From positions 1-9,826 of the forward strand of contig DYNO01000128.1 in NCBI GenBank assembly GCA_020721025.1: a stretch of DNA of 9,826 nt. The letters run 5' to 3'. Origin of the DNA: Thiomargarita sp. (lineage in GTDB: Bacteria > Pseudomonadota > Gammaproteobacteria > Beggiatoales > Beggiatoaceae). The notes under the pieces were generated by a model. That model did not search any database. It was not told the origin of the DNA and was given only the letters and a program-made list of their open reading frames with translations. Position numbers and translations under genes: made by a program. Position 1 is the stretch's first letter. The number at the start of each line of letters is the position of its first letter. This document shows positions 1 through 6,297 of this stretch, piece after piece.

Positions 1-24
1 TCCCCTTTCTTCTTACATATCTCC

Positions 25-1248
25 CTATACATCATTTAGGAACACTATATCGCGCACCACACCAATGATAATTTGTTGTCCATGTCTGCCATCTCGCACC
101 ATCGTGACGGATACCTCGCCCCACCAGAAATTGTGCTGTTTATTCAAAAACCGATTTTCAATCAGTGGCTCAACCCGTTGTCGTTGCGTCATGGGGTGGA
201 TGTGGACGGTGGGCAAAATATCAACCAATCCCAACACTTGAAAAAATTGATAACTGCGGAACACATCATCGGGATGAACTAAATCTAAGTAATTGAATTG
301 CAACATTTCTTCGGTGGTGTAGCCGGTCAATGCCAACCATTTGAGATTCCACTCAATAAAATGCCCCTGCATATCTAACACGACAATTCCTACAGATAAT
401 GTATCGAAAATGGCTTTGAACCGGGCTTCACTTTGGCGAAGTGCGTCTTGTATCTCTTTGAAATTTGTGAAATCATGCAATGATGCCAAGTATGCAGTCG
501 TTTCTTCCCAAGGAATTTCAACCATCCGCACATTTGCCGTTCGCGTGGTTTGATCTGTGTCAATAATGTCTAGTTCAACTGTGCCTTCAGTGGCTGGGGG
601 TAAGCCAAATGCCCGCCCAATTAAATTTTTCGCCGGTTCGCCCCAAAATTGTTCGGCTGATGGATTGACAAATTGGATCATGCCGTGGGTATCAATGATA
701 ATTACCCCATCGGCATTTTTTTCAATAATGGTGCGAAAGCGTTGTTCACTGGCTCGAAGGGCGATTTCGGTATGTTTTCGCTCGGTGATATCTGCGACCA
801 CGTTGACGATGGCTTGTAATTGTCCATCCACATCATAAATAATATTACTAGAAATGTCTGCCCATAAAATCGAACGATCTTTGCGTAACCAACGGAATTC
901 TAAACGATGATTGTTTGAAGCGTCTTGCTGCAATTGTTGGATTAATGAGCGAACTTGACAAACGTCTTCATGATAGACCAAATCAAAGAAATTTAACCGT
1001 TCTATTTCGTTACGTTCATAACCTAACATCTTGATAACACTGCGATTAATTTGTAGAAACTTGCCGGACGCATCAATTAAAATAATTGCCACGGTTGCAT
1101 TATTAAAAATAGCCCGGAGGCGCGCTTCACTGCGTTGCAAAGCCCGTTCAATTTCTCGACATCCTTGCTCGTCCTTACTCGTGGCATGTAGCATTTGAAT
1201 CGTGCGTTGCAATTGCGCGTTGTGAGCTTCGACGACGCGTTGTCTCAT
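25..1248 (-). CDS. Three-PAS-domain sensory protein without output domain
   Basis: A 407-residue, apparently cytoplasmic protein with three consecutive PAS/PAC modules at about residues 41-156, 165-265 and 273-400. Each begins with the usual helix (SEARLRAIF, SEQRFRTII, SEARFKAIF) followed by a beta strand and an N-rich core (LQINRSVIKMLGY, IQFVNPSAEQFWG, FIEWNLKWLALTGY). PAC ends are visible as VVADITERK and GVVRDIV. Residues 5-43 and the linkers look like coiled coil. PAS domains bind small ligands or cofactors and relay signals; no kinase, GGDEF, EAL or HTH domain follows, and the stop TAG is clean. It may pass the signal to a partner or act with a gene left of the window, where an A/G-rich run at 1-14 (minus strand) could be a ribosome site. 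There are no membrane segments. The ATG at 1248 is the first start after an in-frame TGA but lacks a clear Shine-Dalgarno, and the coiled-coil-like frame continues upstream of it. It lies 187 bp downstream of atpB on the same strand, so co-transcription is possible. The ligand is unknown. Confidence 0.88.
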   Translation of the reverse strand: MRQRVVEAHNAQLQRTIQMLHATSKDEQGCREIERALQRSEARLRAIFNNATVAIILIDASGKFLQINRSVIKMLGYERNEIERLNFFDLVYHEDVCQVRSLIQQLQQDASNNHRLEFRWLRKDRSILWADISSNIIYDVDGQLQAIVNVVADITERKHTEIALRASEQRFRTIIEKNADGVIIIDTHGMIQFVNPSAEQFWGEPAKNLIGRAFGLPPATEGTVELDIIDTDQTTRTANVRMVEIPWEETTAYLASLHDFTNFKEIQDALRQSEARFKAIFDTLSVGIVVLDMQGHFIEWNLKWLALTGYTTEEMLQFNYLDLVHPDDVFRSYQFFQVLGLVDILPTVHIHPMTQRQRVEPLIENRFLNKQHNFWWGEVSVTMVRDGRHGQQIIIGVVRDIVFLNDV

Positions 1249-1273
1249 GTAAAGTTCTTGAATTAACTTGTCT

Positions 1274-1360
1274 TTATTGTTGATGGGTCAAGGTATCAAG
1301 CGCAAGTTGCTCAATATTAGCCAATGATAATGTCGCAGGGTTGAACGAGGTCGATTCCAT
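1274..1360 (-). other. Possible frame-broken leader of the PAS gene (28-codon ORF)
   Basis: Between atpB and the PAS gene, the minus strand holds a short ORF starting MESTSFNPATLSLANIEQ and ending LALDTLTHQQ-TAA. The same frame stays open upstream as far as a TGA at about 1428-1430, but without an ATG. In the PAS gene frame the 14 codons between a TGA and the annotated ATG (INNKDKLIQELY) read like a natural N-terminal continuation of the coiled coil. A single frameshift near 1274-1290 would join the two into one longer PAS protein. Alternatives are a short leader peptide, or chance. No Shine-Dalgarno is seen before either start. Confidence 0.25.
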
Positions 1361-1435
1361 AAAATGTTCGCAGTAACCATGAGTTAGGATGATTTTCAGA
1401 AAATCTAACTTTGACTGTTTCAGTTCTCAAATGAT

Positions 1436-2833
1436 TCAGTCGGTTAATAACGTAGCCGATTCAGCCTGATAATATTTTTCAAGTTCGGCTTCACTGACAC
1501 GAGTAAGGGCATCTTTGGGCAAGATCGACAGCAATTCCCACGCTAAATCGAGAGTGTTTTGAATGGTTCTATCGGTGGTTTCGCCCTGACCAATGAATTG
1601 TTTTTCAAATCCATCGGCAAATTTTAAATAATTTTGATCGCTTGCTGACAGTTCTTCCGCGCCAATGATCGAAGCTAAGTTACGGACATCTAAGGCTTTG
1701 GTATAGGCAGCATATAACTGGTTAGTGACGTGTCCATGATCTTCACGGGTATAATCCTTGCCAATACCATCCTTCATCAAGCGGGATAAGGACGGCGGAA
1801 CGTGAACCGGTGGGTAAATGCCCTGATTATGCAGTTCACGGCTCAATACGATTTGCCCTTCGGTAATGTAGCCGGTCAAGTCAGGAATGGGATGAGTGAT
1901 ATCGTCACTGGGCATCGTCACCACCGGCACCATAGTGATTGATCCGGCTCGATTTTTAATCCGTCCTGCCCGTTCATAAATTTCCGCTAAATCGGAATAT
2001 AAATATCCCGGATAACCCTTACGAGCTGGCACATCGCCCTTTGCCGTTGCCACTTCTCGCAATGCTTCTGCGTAATGGGTCATGTCGGTAATCACGACTA
2101 AAACATGACGATCCAACTCATAAGCGAGATATTCTGCCACAGTCAGGGCGGTACGCGGCAAAATAAGACGTTCCATCGGTGGGTCGGAGGCGAGATTGAT
2201 AAACATTACCACATTTCCCAAAACGCCACTGGCTTCAAATTCTTCTTGAAAAAACCGAGCATCGGTGTGAGATACGCCCATCGCAGCAAAGACAATTGCG
2301 AACTGTGATTCTTGCCCCGGTAATTTTGCTTGACGCACGATTTGCGCCGCTAACCGGTTGTGAGGTAGCCCGGAACCGGAAAAAATGGGTAACTTTTGCC
2401 CACGTACCAATGAATTCAAGCCGTCAATGGTGGAAATGCCGGTTTGAATAAATTCACGAGGATAGGCGCGCGCCGCGGGATTGACCGAACTGCCATTGAC
2501 ATTACGTTTAAGTGAAGTAATGATCGGAGGACGTTGATCATGAGGCTGTCCAATGCCGTTGAAAATTCTGCCCAATATGTCTGGCGATAGGGGAACTTCA
2601 AACGGTTCTTCTAAAAATCGGATCCATGTATGTTCGATGTCTAAATCTTGCGTACCTTCAAAGACTTGAACTAAAACAATTTCCTTAGTTGTTTTAATCA
2701 CTTGTCCGTTACGTTTTTGCCCCGTATGGTCGCGCACAATAACTCGATCTCCTAGGGCTACTTGGGGAACACCTCGCAAAAATAGCAGAGAATCTCGCGC
2801 CGCTGACACTAGCCGGTATTCTTTTTCTTTCAT
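1436..2833 (-). CDS. atpB: V-type (V/A-type) ATP synthase subunit B, non-catalytic
   Basis: A 465-residue protein, full length for the V/A-type B subunit family (about 460-470). B alternates with catalytic subunit A in the hexameric head of V/A-type rotary ATPases at the inner membrane. Family marks in order: an N-terminal beta-barrel (REYR-like start, GQV, VQVFEGT at 56-61), LGRIFNGIGQP (87-97), YPREFIQTGISTIDGLN (124-140), RGQKLPIFSGSGLPHN (144-159), PSLSRLMKDGIG and TREDHGH towards the C-terminus, and ending TLDLAWELLSILPK...YYQAES. The Walker A position reads GSGLPHN instead of GxGKT, as expected for the non-catalytic B subunit, so this is not subunit A or F1 beta. The ATG is preceded by only a weak purine run but by a good promoter. 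Unusually, no A, D, E, I or K subunit gene flanks it: a 589-bp gap lies upstream and a PAS gene downstream. Whether it serves a complex encoded elsewhere cannot be told here. Confidence 0.96.
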   Translation of the reverse strand: MKEKEYRLVSAARDSLLFLRGVPQVALGDRVIVRDHTGQKRNGQVIKTTKEIVLVQVFEGTQDLDIEHTWIRFLEEPFEVPLSPDILGRIFNGIGQPHDQRPPIITSLKRNVNGSSVNPAARAYPREFIQTGISTIDGLNSLVRGQKLPIFSGSGLPHNRLAAQIVRQAKLPGQESQFAIVFAAMGVSHTDARFFQEEFEASGVLGNVVMFINLASDPPMERLILPRTALTVAEYLAYELDRHVLVVITDMTHYAEALREVATAKGDVPARKGYPGYLYSDLAEIYERAGRIKNRAGSITMVPVVTMPSDDITHPIPDLTGYITEGQIVLSRELHNQGIYPPVHVPPSLSRLMKDGIGKDYTREDHGHVTNQLYAAYTKALDVRNLASIIGAEELSASDQNYLKFADGFEKQFIGQGETTDRTIQNTLDLAWELLSILPKDALTRVSEAELEKYYQAESATLLTD

Positions 2834-2867
2834 AACGTTATCTTAGCGGTTGATAGTTTGAACCGTA

Positions 2868-2876
2868 ATTATAGCA
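2868..2876 (-). promoter_or_regulatory. Extended -10 promoter for atpB
   Basis: On the minus strand the sequence TGCTATAAT is a perfect -10 hexamer with the extended TGn motif, ending 34 bp before the atpB ATG. The matching -35 position (2891-2896, GGTAGA) is poor, as is common for extended -10 promoters. It predicts a short leader of roughly 28 nt. It is the main reason to think atpB is transcribed on its own rather than from an upstream ATPase operon. Confidence 0.55.
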
Positions 2877-3006
2877 AGGTGCACGGCTAATCTACCATTT
2901 TCTTAATTATTCAGATTTTCATCACCAATCGCTTGAATCGTTTTGAAATTCTGTCGAGATTTCAGCAAATTGATAAATCAAATCAATGTTTTCAACCTGT
3001 TAATTT

Positions 3007-3034
3007 CACAAACAATTATAAAAAACTGTCCGAA
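3007..3034 (+). repeat. AAAACTGYCCGAA repeat, copy 1 (left arm of inverted pair)
   Basis: The core AAAAACTGTCCGAA at 3021-3034 is an exact reverse complement of 3274-3287. Similarity extends outwards: both arms read CACAAA, then an AT-rich ATTAT-type stretch, then the core. Inside, this copy continues CGATTGATTA, shared with copy 3 at 3333-3355 with 3 mismatches over 23 bp. Confidence 0.7.
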
Positions 3035-3234
3035 CGATTGATTATGATAGAATTGATCAAAATGGAAGTGATGCTAAAATATTTGAGTAGTGTTTATCTG
3101 TGTGTAGAATTAAATAATTATTTGTTTTATTTAGATAAATTCTGAATTATATTATTTTTGATGAACCTTAAATGGTATTGTTCTTTTGTCAATAATGTTT
3201 GGTTTTTTACAAACGATTTAAGACCACTATGACA

Positions 3235-3243
3235 TGGTATAAT
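3235..3243 (+). promoter_or_regulatory. Extended -10 promoter for the kinase/M23 operon
   Basis: TGGTATAAT is a perfect -10 hexamer with an extended TGn motif on the plus strand, about 180 bp before the kinase start. The -35 position (about 3214-3220) is A/T-rich without a good match. It would start transcription near 3250 and give an unusually long leader of about 170 nt containing repeat copies 2 and 3. Confidence 0.5.
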
Positions 3244-3273
3244 ATCCTTCTCAAGCTTTATCATTCATAGCAA

Positions 3274-3300
3274 TTCGGACAGTTTTTATGATAATTTGTG
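3274..3300 (-). repeat. AAAACTGYCCGAA repeat, copy 2 (right arm of inverted pair)
   Basis: TTCGGACAGTTTTT at 3274-3287 matches copy 1 inverted over 14 bp without mismatch, and the flank to 3300 ends in TTTGTG, the inverse of the CACAAA bordering copy 1. The two arms bound about 294 bp. They could be ends of a small non-coding mobile element or two members of a palindromic repeat family. Confidence 0.7.
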
Positions 3301-3345
3301 AAATCAATCGGTTGAAATTTGAATCAAGTTTTAAAACTGCCCGAA
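3274..3345 (+). promoter_or_regulatory. Potential long stem-loop in the kinase leader RNA
   Basis: TTCGGACAGTTTT (3274-3286) can pair with AAAACTGCCCGAA (3333-3345): 12 of 13 positions with one A-C mismatch and a 46-nt loop. It lies between the predicted transcription start and the kinase start codon. No T-run directly follows, so it is not a standard terminator. It may be a control element or just a repeat-derived structure. Confidence 0.3.
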
Positions 3346-3355
3346 GTATTGATTA
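3333..3355 (+). repeat. AAAACTGYCCGAA repeat, copy 3
   Basis: AAAACTGCCCGAA, one core base different from copy 1, followed by GTATTGATTA. It is a direct repeat of copy 1 (20 of 23 positions) 311 bp away and an inverted repeat of copy 2 46 bp away, so it can pair with copy 2 in the predicted kinase leader RNA. Confidence 0.6.
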
Positions 3356-3422
3356 AACAACAGCGATGTCTATTGCCGTCATCTGCCGTTCTTAACACCA
3401 GCTTTATTGCGAGAAAGCCACT

Positions 3423-5108
3423 TTGGAAGAGCCGGTATATCAATCAACGCTAAAATCAGGAGAGATACTTCGCGAGGAATATCGCATCGAATCCGTGTTG
3501 GGCAATCCGGGCGGTTTTGGTATTACCTATTTGGCAACAGATATTAATCTGGATAGAAAAGTTGCCATTAAGCAATATCTGCCGGGCGATCTCGCCACAC
3601 GCGAAGGTGCGAAGACGGATCGCGAGAGAGAGAAATCGGATAAAAAATCTTCTAAAACAGGCAAAGATTATATCCGGGAGGAAGCCCAACGTTTGGCGCA
3701 GTTCAACCATTCCAATATTGTGCGGATTTTGCACTTTTTTACGCATGAAAATACCGCATACTTGGTCATGGAGTATCAAGAGGGTTTGTCCCTGACGGAA
3801 TATTTGCAACAACATGGTACCTTGAATCAAGAAGAATTGCTCGGTATGGTGTTGCCCTTGCTCGACGCGTTGAAACAAATCCACGATGAAAAGTTTTTAC
3901 ACCGAGATATTAAACCCAATAATATTTACATTCGTCACGATAAAAGTCCGGTTTTATTAGATTTTGGCTCTGCCCGTCAAGCCCTTGCCAAGCGCAGTCG
4001 CAGTATTACCACTATCGTGAGTCCGGGTTATGCGCCATTGGAACAATATGATGATGTTGCCAGTGAGCAGGGGGAATGGACAGATATCTACGCGCTGGGT
4101 GGGGTGATGTACTACGCGATCACGGGGGAAACGCCACCGGCTGCCACGCGTCGCGTCAATAAAGACCCAATGATTCCAGCGATCACCGCGGGAGCCGGAC
4201 GTTATAGCAAGAGTATCTTGACCGCGATTGATTGGGCATTAGAACCCAACGATGATAAACGCCCTCGTAGTATTGAAAAATGGCGCGAACAATTGCTGAT
4301 GGATGTCGAGCCTTCGCATCATCGCTTGAATCATCAAACAACTTCGTTTTCCAAATTTTCCAATCCCAATGGCGGCGGGGAATTTCGACAAATTTCTTTA
4401 TCCGAACGTTCCGCAACCATTATTTTGCCGGGATTGGTCGTGATCTTGCTCATGATTGCCACCGCAGTTTCGCTATATCAACTCAATCAAGCCACGCAAG
4501 AATTAAATAATTTACGGCAAACAGTTGAAATTGCACAAGTTGCCCAACAAAATGCCAACCGTGGGACTTTGGAACGAGAACAACAAATTAAAAAATTAGA
4601 AAAAGAGATTGATGCTGAACAACAAAAATCTGCTAATTTGGAATTATTGCTGAGTCAGGAACGTAAACAACGTAGCGAGGTAGAAGAATCGCGCCGCAGA
4701 ATGCAAGATGCGCTGGACAGATTACGACATTTTGAACCTCAAGCAGTGGAGGAAGCATTTCAGGGCAAGTTACCCAAATCACAAATCACCTATTACAACG
4801 TGGTTGGAGTGCGACCCGATGACCATTTAATTATTCGAGAGTTTGCCGGGCATGTTTATAAAAAAATCGGTGAAATTTTTCCGACGGCAACCTGTGTCAG
4901 ATACTTACGCAAGCTCGAAACATTAAAAAATAATCAAACTTGGGCATTTATCGAACATACCGATTCAAAAAGATGTGTCCGTGGTTGGGTAAATGCAACG
5001 TTTTTAAAAGAAATTACTGACAGTCACTGTGATGAACATCTCAGCACCTTGGTGACTGCACAACCGTGTCCTGATGAAGAATCTGATCCCAATCAACAAA
5101 ATCACTAA
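3423..5108 (+). CDS. Membrane Ser/Thr protein kinase with coiled coil and SH3-like domain
   Basis: A 561-residue Hanks-type kinase. Kinase domain about 20-295: glycine loop GNPGGFG (27-33, one Gly replaced by Pro), FGITYLA, VAIK with K50, helix-C Glu E87, HRDIKPNN with D162, DFG (180-182), and an S/T-rich activation segment ending PGYAPLEQY (201-209). All catalytic residues are present. One membrane helix follows (331-352), then a Q/E-rich coiled coil (about 355-438) and a bacterial SH3-like domain (about 455-531; VVGVRPDD, GWVNATFL) that would sit in the periplasm. By analogy with other transmembrane Hanks kinases it probably phosphorylates cytoplasmic Ser/Thr targets in response to an envelope signal. 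The start is TTG: an in-frame TAA lies 10 codons upstream with no ATG or GTG between, and a weak GAGAAAG stands 5 nt before it. The last 35 bp overlap the next gene, an exported M23 protein, indicating an operon and a shared envelope role. The substrate is unknown. Confidence 0.93.
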   Translation: MEEPVYQSTLKSGEILREEYRIESVLGNPGGFGITYLATDINLDRKVAIKQYLPGDLATREGAKTDREREKSDKKSSKTGKDYIREEAQRLAQFNHSNIVRILHFFTHENTAYLVMEYQEGLSLTEYLQQHGTLNQEELLGMVLPLLDALKQIHDEKFLHRDIKPNNIYIRHDKSPVLLDFGSARQALAKRSRSITTIVSPGYAPLEQYDDVASEQGEWTDIYALGGVMYYAITGETPPAATRRVNKDPMIPAITAGAGRYSKSILTAIDWALEPNDDKRPRSIEKWREQLLMDVEPSHHRLNHQTTSFSKFSNPNGGGEFRQISLSERSATIILPGLVVILLMIATAVSLYQLNQATQELNNLRQTVEIAQVAQQNANRGTLEREQQIKKLEKEIDAEQQKSANLELLLSQERKQRSEVEESRRRMQDALDRLRHFEPQAVEEAFQGKLPKSQITYYNVVGVRPDDHLIIREFAGHVYKKIGEIFPTATCVRYLRKLETLKNNQTWAFIEHTDSKRCVRGWVNATFLKEITDSHCDEHLSTLVTAQPCPDEESDPNQQNH

Positions 5109-6126
5109 ATTTTTTTATCCTCCGATTTTTTGGCTCACCTTGCTCGTAGCGATGGCGGGCAGCTTGCCATTTCTCGTATTTGCTGGCGGCTATCTGACCA
5201 AGGTCACTTTGGAAAATCAGAGCACAATTGTGATTCATCATCAAGCCTGTAGTTTAAAGTCAACTCCCATTCGCAGCGATAATAAACTTATCATTCAACT
5301 ACAAAATTGCGAAACCACGATGGGACAAATTCTCGTCAATAATCCGCAAATTGAGGAAGTGCACTGGGCGCAACGTGGACCGGCAACGGTATGGGTGATT
5401 GTCACCTTTGTAAAACCGTATCGTTATGAATTTGTCACAGCAAATCAACAATATCAAGTCTGTGTGCCTTCTTGCAAGAAAATATTGAATCAAACTAAAA
5501 CAGTGCAATCCTTGCTATCAACGCAGCAAACGCCAATTTTATTCTCAATCCGCGATACTACTTTTCACATCCCGCTCAAGGGGTTAGATATCAATCAGTT
5601 GATTGACCGCTCCATTGGTTACGACAAAATGGATTTACTGAAAGATGGCTTGCCAGATTTTCATTCCGTGCGTGATGATTGGTTGGGCTCACCGCGCAAA
5701 CACGAAGGTTATGATATCTATGTTGATAAAACTCCCGTGATTGCCGCAGCTCCCGGTAAAGTGGTCAAAGTGGGCAAAAATCGCAGTGCTGGAATGTATG
5801 TCAAATTGCATCACGGGGACGAAATTTATACAGTTTACGTGCATTTACACAGTGTCAGTGTCAAAGAACGTCAAACGGTCAAACAGGGAGAAATGATTGG
5901 CATGATTGACGGCGCGGCGGGCAATGCGGTGACTCCACAATTACATTTTGAGATAAAAATCGACAATATCAGCGTTGATCCCCTGCCCTACATTGAAATG
6001 TTTTATCGCGAAGATAACCAACTGCTTGACAAAATTAAACGTTACAAGGAAAAGTTACAGGAATTAGAGAAAATCCGCACGGTTCAATTGAAAGCGTGGT
6101 TAGAAAAAAACCGAGGTGATAAATAA
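5074..6126 (+). CDS. Exported M23 (LytM-fold) peptidase-like protein, first HxH His missing
   Basis: A 350-residue protein with an N-terminal hydrophobic segment (about 17-37) ending VFA-GG, either a signal peptide or an anchor. A beta-rich middle (about 40-165) loosely resembles an AMIN-type domain and carries four Cys. The M23 domain spans about 205-305. Zinc ligands are visible as H210 and D214 (HEGYD) and H291 (QLHFE); the catalytic His of YVHL is H257. The family's HxH reads Q289-L-H291, so the first His, which serves catalysis in LytM, is Gln. M23 proteins cut peptidoglycan cross-bridges, but related degenerate ones (NlpD/EnvC type) instead activate amidases; this could be either. The C-terminus (313-346) is a charged helix. 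The ATG lies inside the kinase gene with no clear Shine-Dalgarno, suggesting translational coupling; an internal Met27 would break the hydrophobic segment and is less likely. Confidence 0.9.
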   Translation: MKNLIPINKITKFFYPPIFWLTLLVAMAGSLPFLVFAGGYLTKVTLENQSTIVIHHQACSLKSTPIRSDNKLIIQLQNCETTMGQILVNNPQIEEVHWAQRGPATVWVIVTFVKPYRYEFVTANQQYQVCVPSCKKILNQTKTVQSLLSTQQTPILFSIRDTTFHIPLKGLDINQLIDRSIGYDKMDLLKDGLPDFHSVRDDWLGSPRKHEGYDIYVDKTPVIAAAPGKVVKVGKNRSAGMYVKLHHGDEIYTVYVHLHSVSVKERQTVKQGEMIGMIDGAAGNAVTPQLHFEIKIDNISVDPLPYIEMFYREDNQLLDKIKRYKEKLQELEKIRTVQLKAWLEKNRGDK

Positions 6127-6148
6127 TAATACTTCGGATATCCTCAAT

Positions 6149-6233
6149 AAGAAGTTGAAAAGATAGTCTGAACCTGTCAAAGTTGTAGGAAACTTGACAG
6201 ATTTAAATATGCCGACAACGCGACTTCTTTTTT
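6149..6233 (+). terminator. Nested hairpins with T-run after the kinase/M23 operon
   Basis: Outer stem AAGAAGT (6149-6155) pairs with ACTTCTT (6223-6229), which runs into six T (6228-6233). Inside is a hairpin, CTGTCAA (6174-6180) with TTGACAG (6194-6200), extended by GTT/AAC around a GTAGGA loop with one bulged A. The T-run suggests a rho-independent terminator for the upstream operon, though the outer loop is long. The inner CTGTCAA...TTGACAG palindrome could instead be a REP-like repeat. Confidence 0.4.
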
Positions 6234-6246
6234 ATGGACAACTCTC

Positions 6247-6276
6247 TTGATAACTGTGATACCATTGTCGCATAAA
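6247..6276 (+). promoter_or_regulatory. Possible sigma-70 promoter for gspF
   Basis: TTGATA at 6247-6252 and CATAAA at 6271-6276, spaced 18 bp, end 21 bp before the gspF ATG. The -35 matches the consensus at 5 of 6 and the -10 at 4 of 6 positions. It would give a very short leader, consistent with the lack of a Shine-Dalgarno before the ATG. Confidence 0.35.
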
Positions 6277-6297
6277 ATCGTCTGAAGCATTAATCTC

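Larger units (their letters stand above)
2834..3422. other. 589-bp AT-rich intergenic region
   Basis: This gap separates the divergent atpB (left) and kinase (right) genes. It holds an atpB promoter, three copies of an AAAACTGYCCGAA repeat and a rightward extended -10 promoter, listed separately. The only long open frame (2933-3145, plus strand) has a TTG start, low-complexity composition and runs through a repeat copy, so I do not call it a gene. No tRNA, CRISPR array or riboswitch was recognised. Confidence 0.7.

Noticed and set aside
1..24. Possible ribosome site (AAGAAAGGGGA on the minus strand) for a gene left of the window
   Set aside because: The purine-rich run is at the very edge and no start codon can be seen, so no gene can be claimed.
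2933..3145. 70-codon open frame on the plus strand in the atpB-kinase gap
   Set aside because: It starts with TTG without a ribosome site, has Leu/Tyr/Asn-rich low-complexity composition and runs through repeat copy 1; it is best explained by AT-rich non-coding DNA.
3021..3287. Calling the inverted pair a confirmed mobile element
   Set aside because: The arms match well, but no clear target duplication could be identified outside them, so it is left as repeats.
3456..3884. 142-codon open frame antisense to the kinase
   Set aside because: It lies wholly opposite conserved kinase motifs and has no start signals; a shadow of the real gene.
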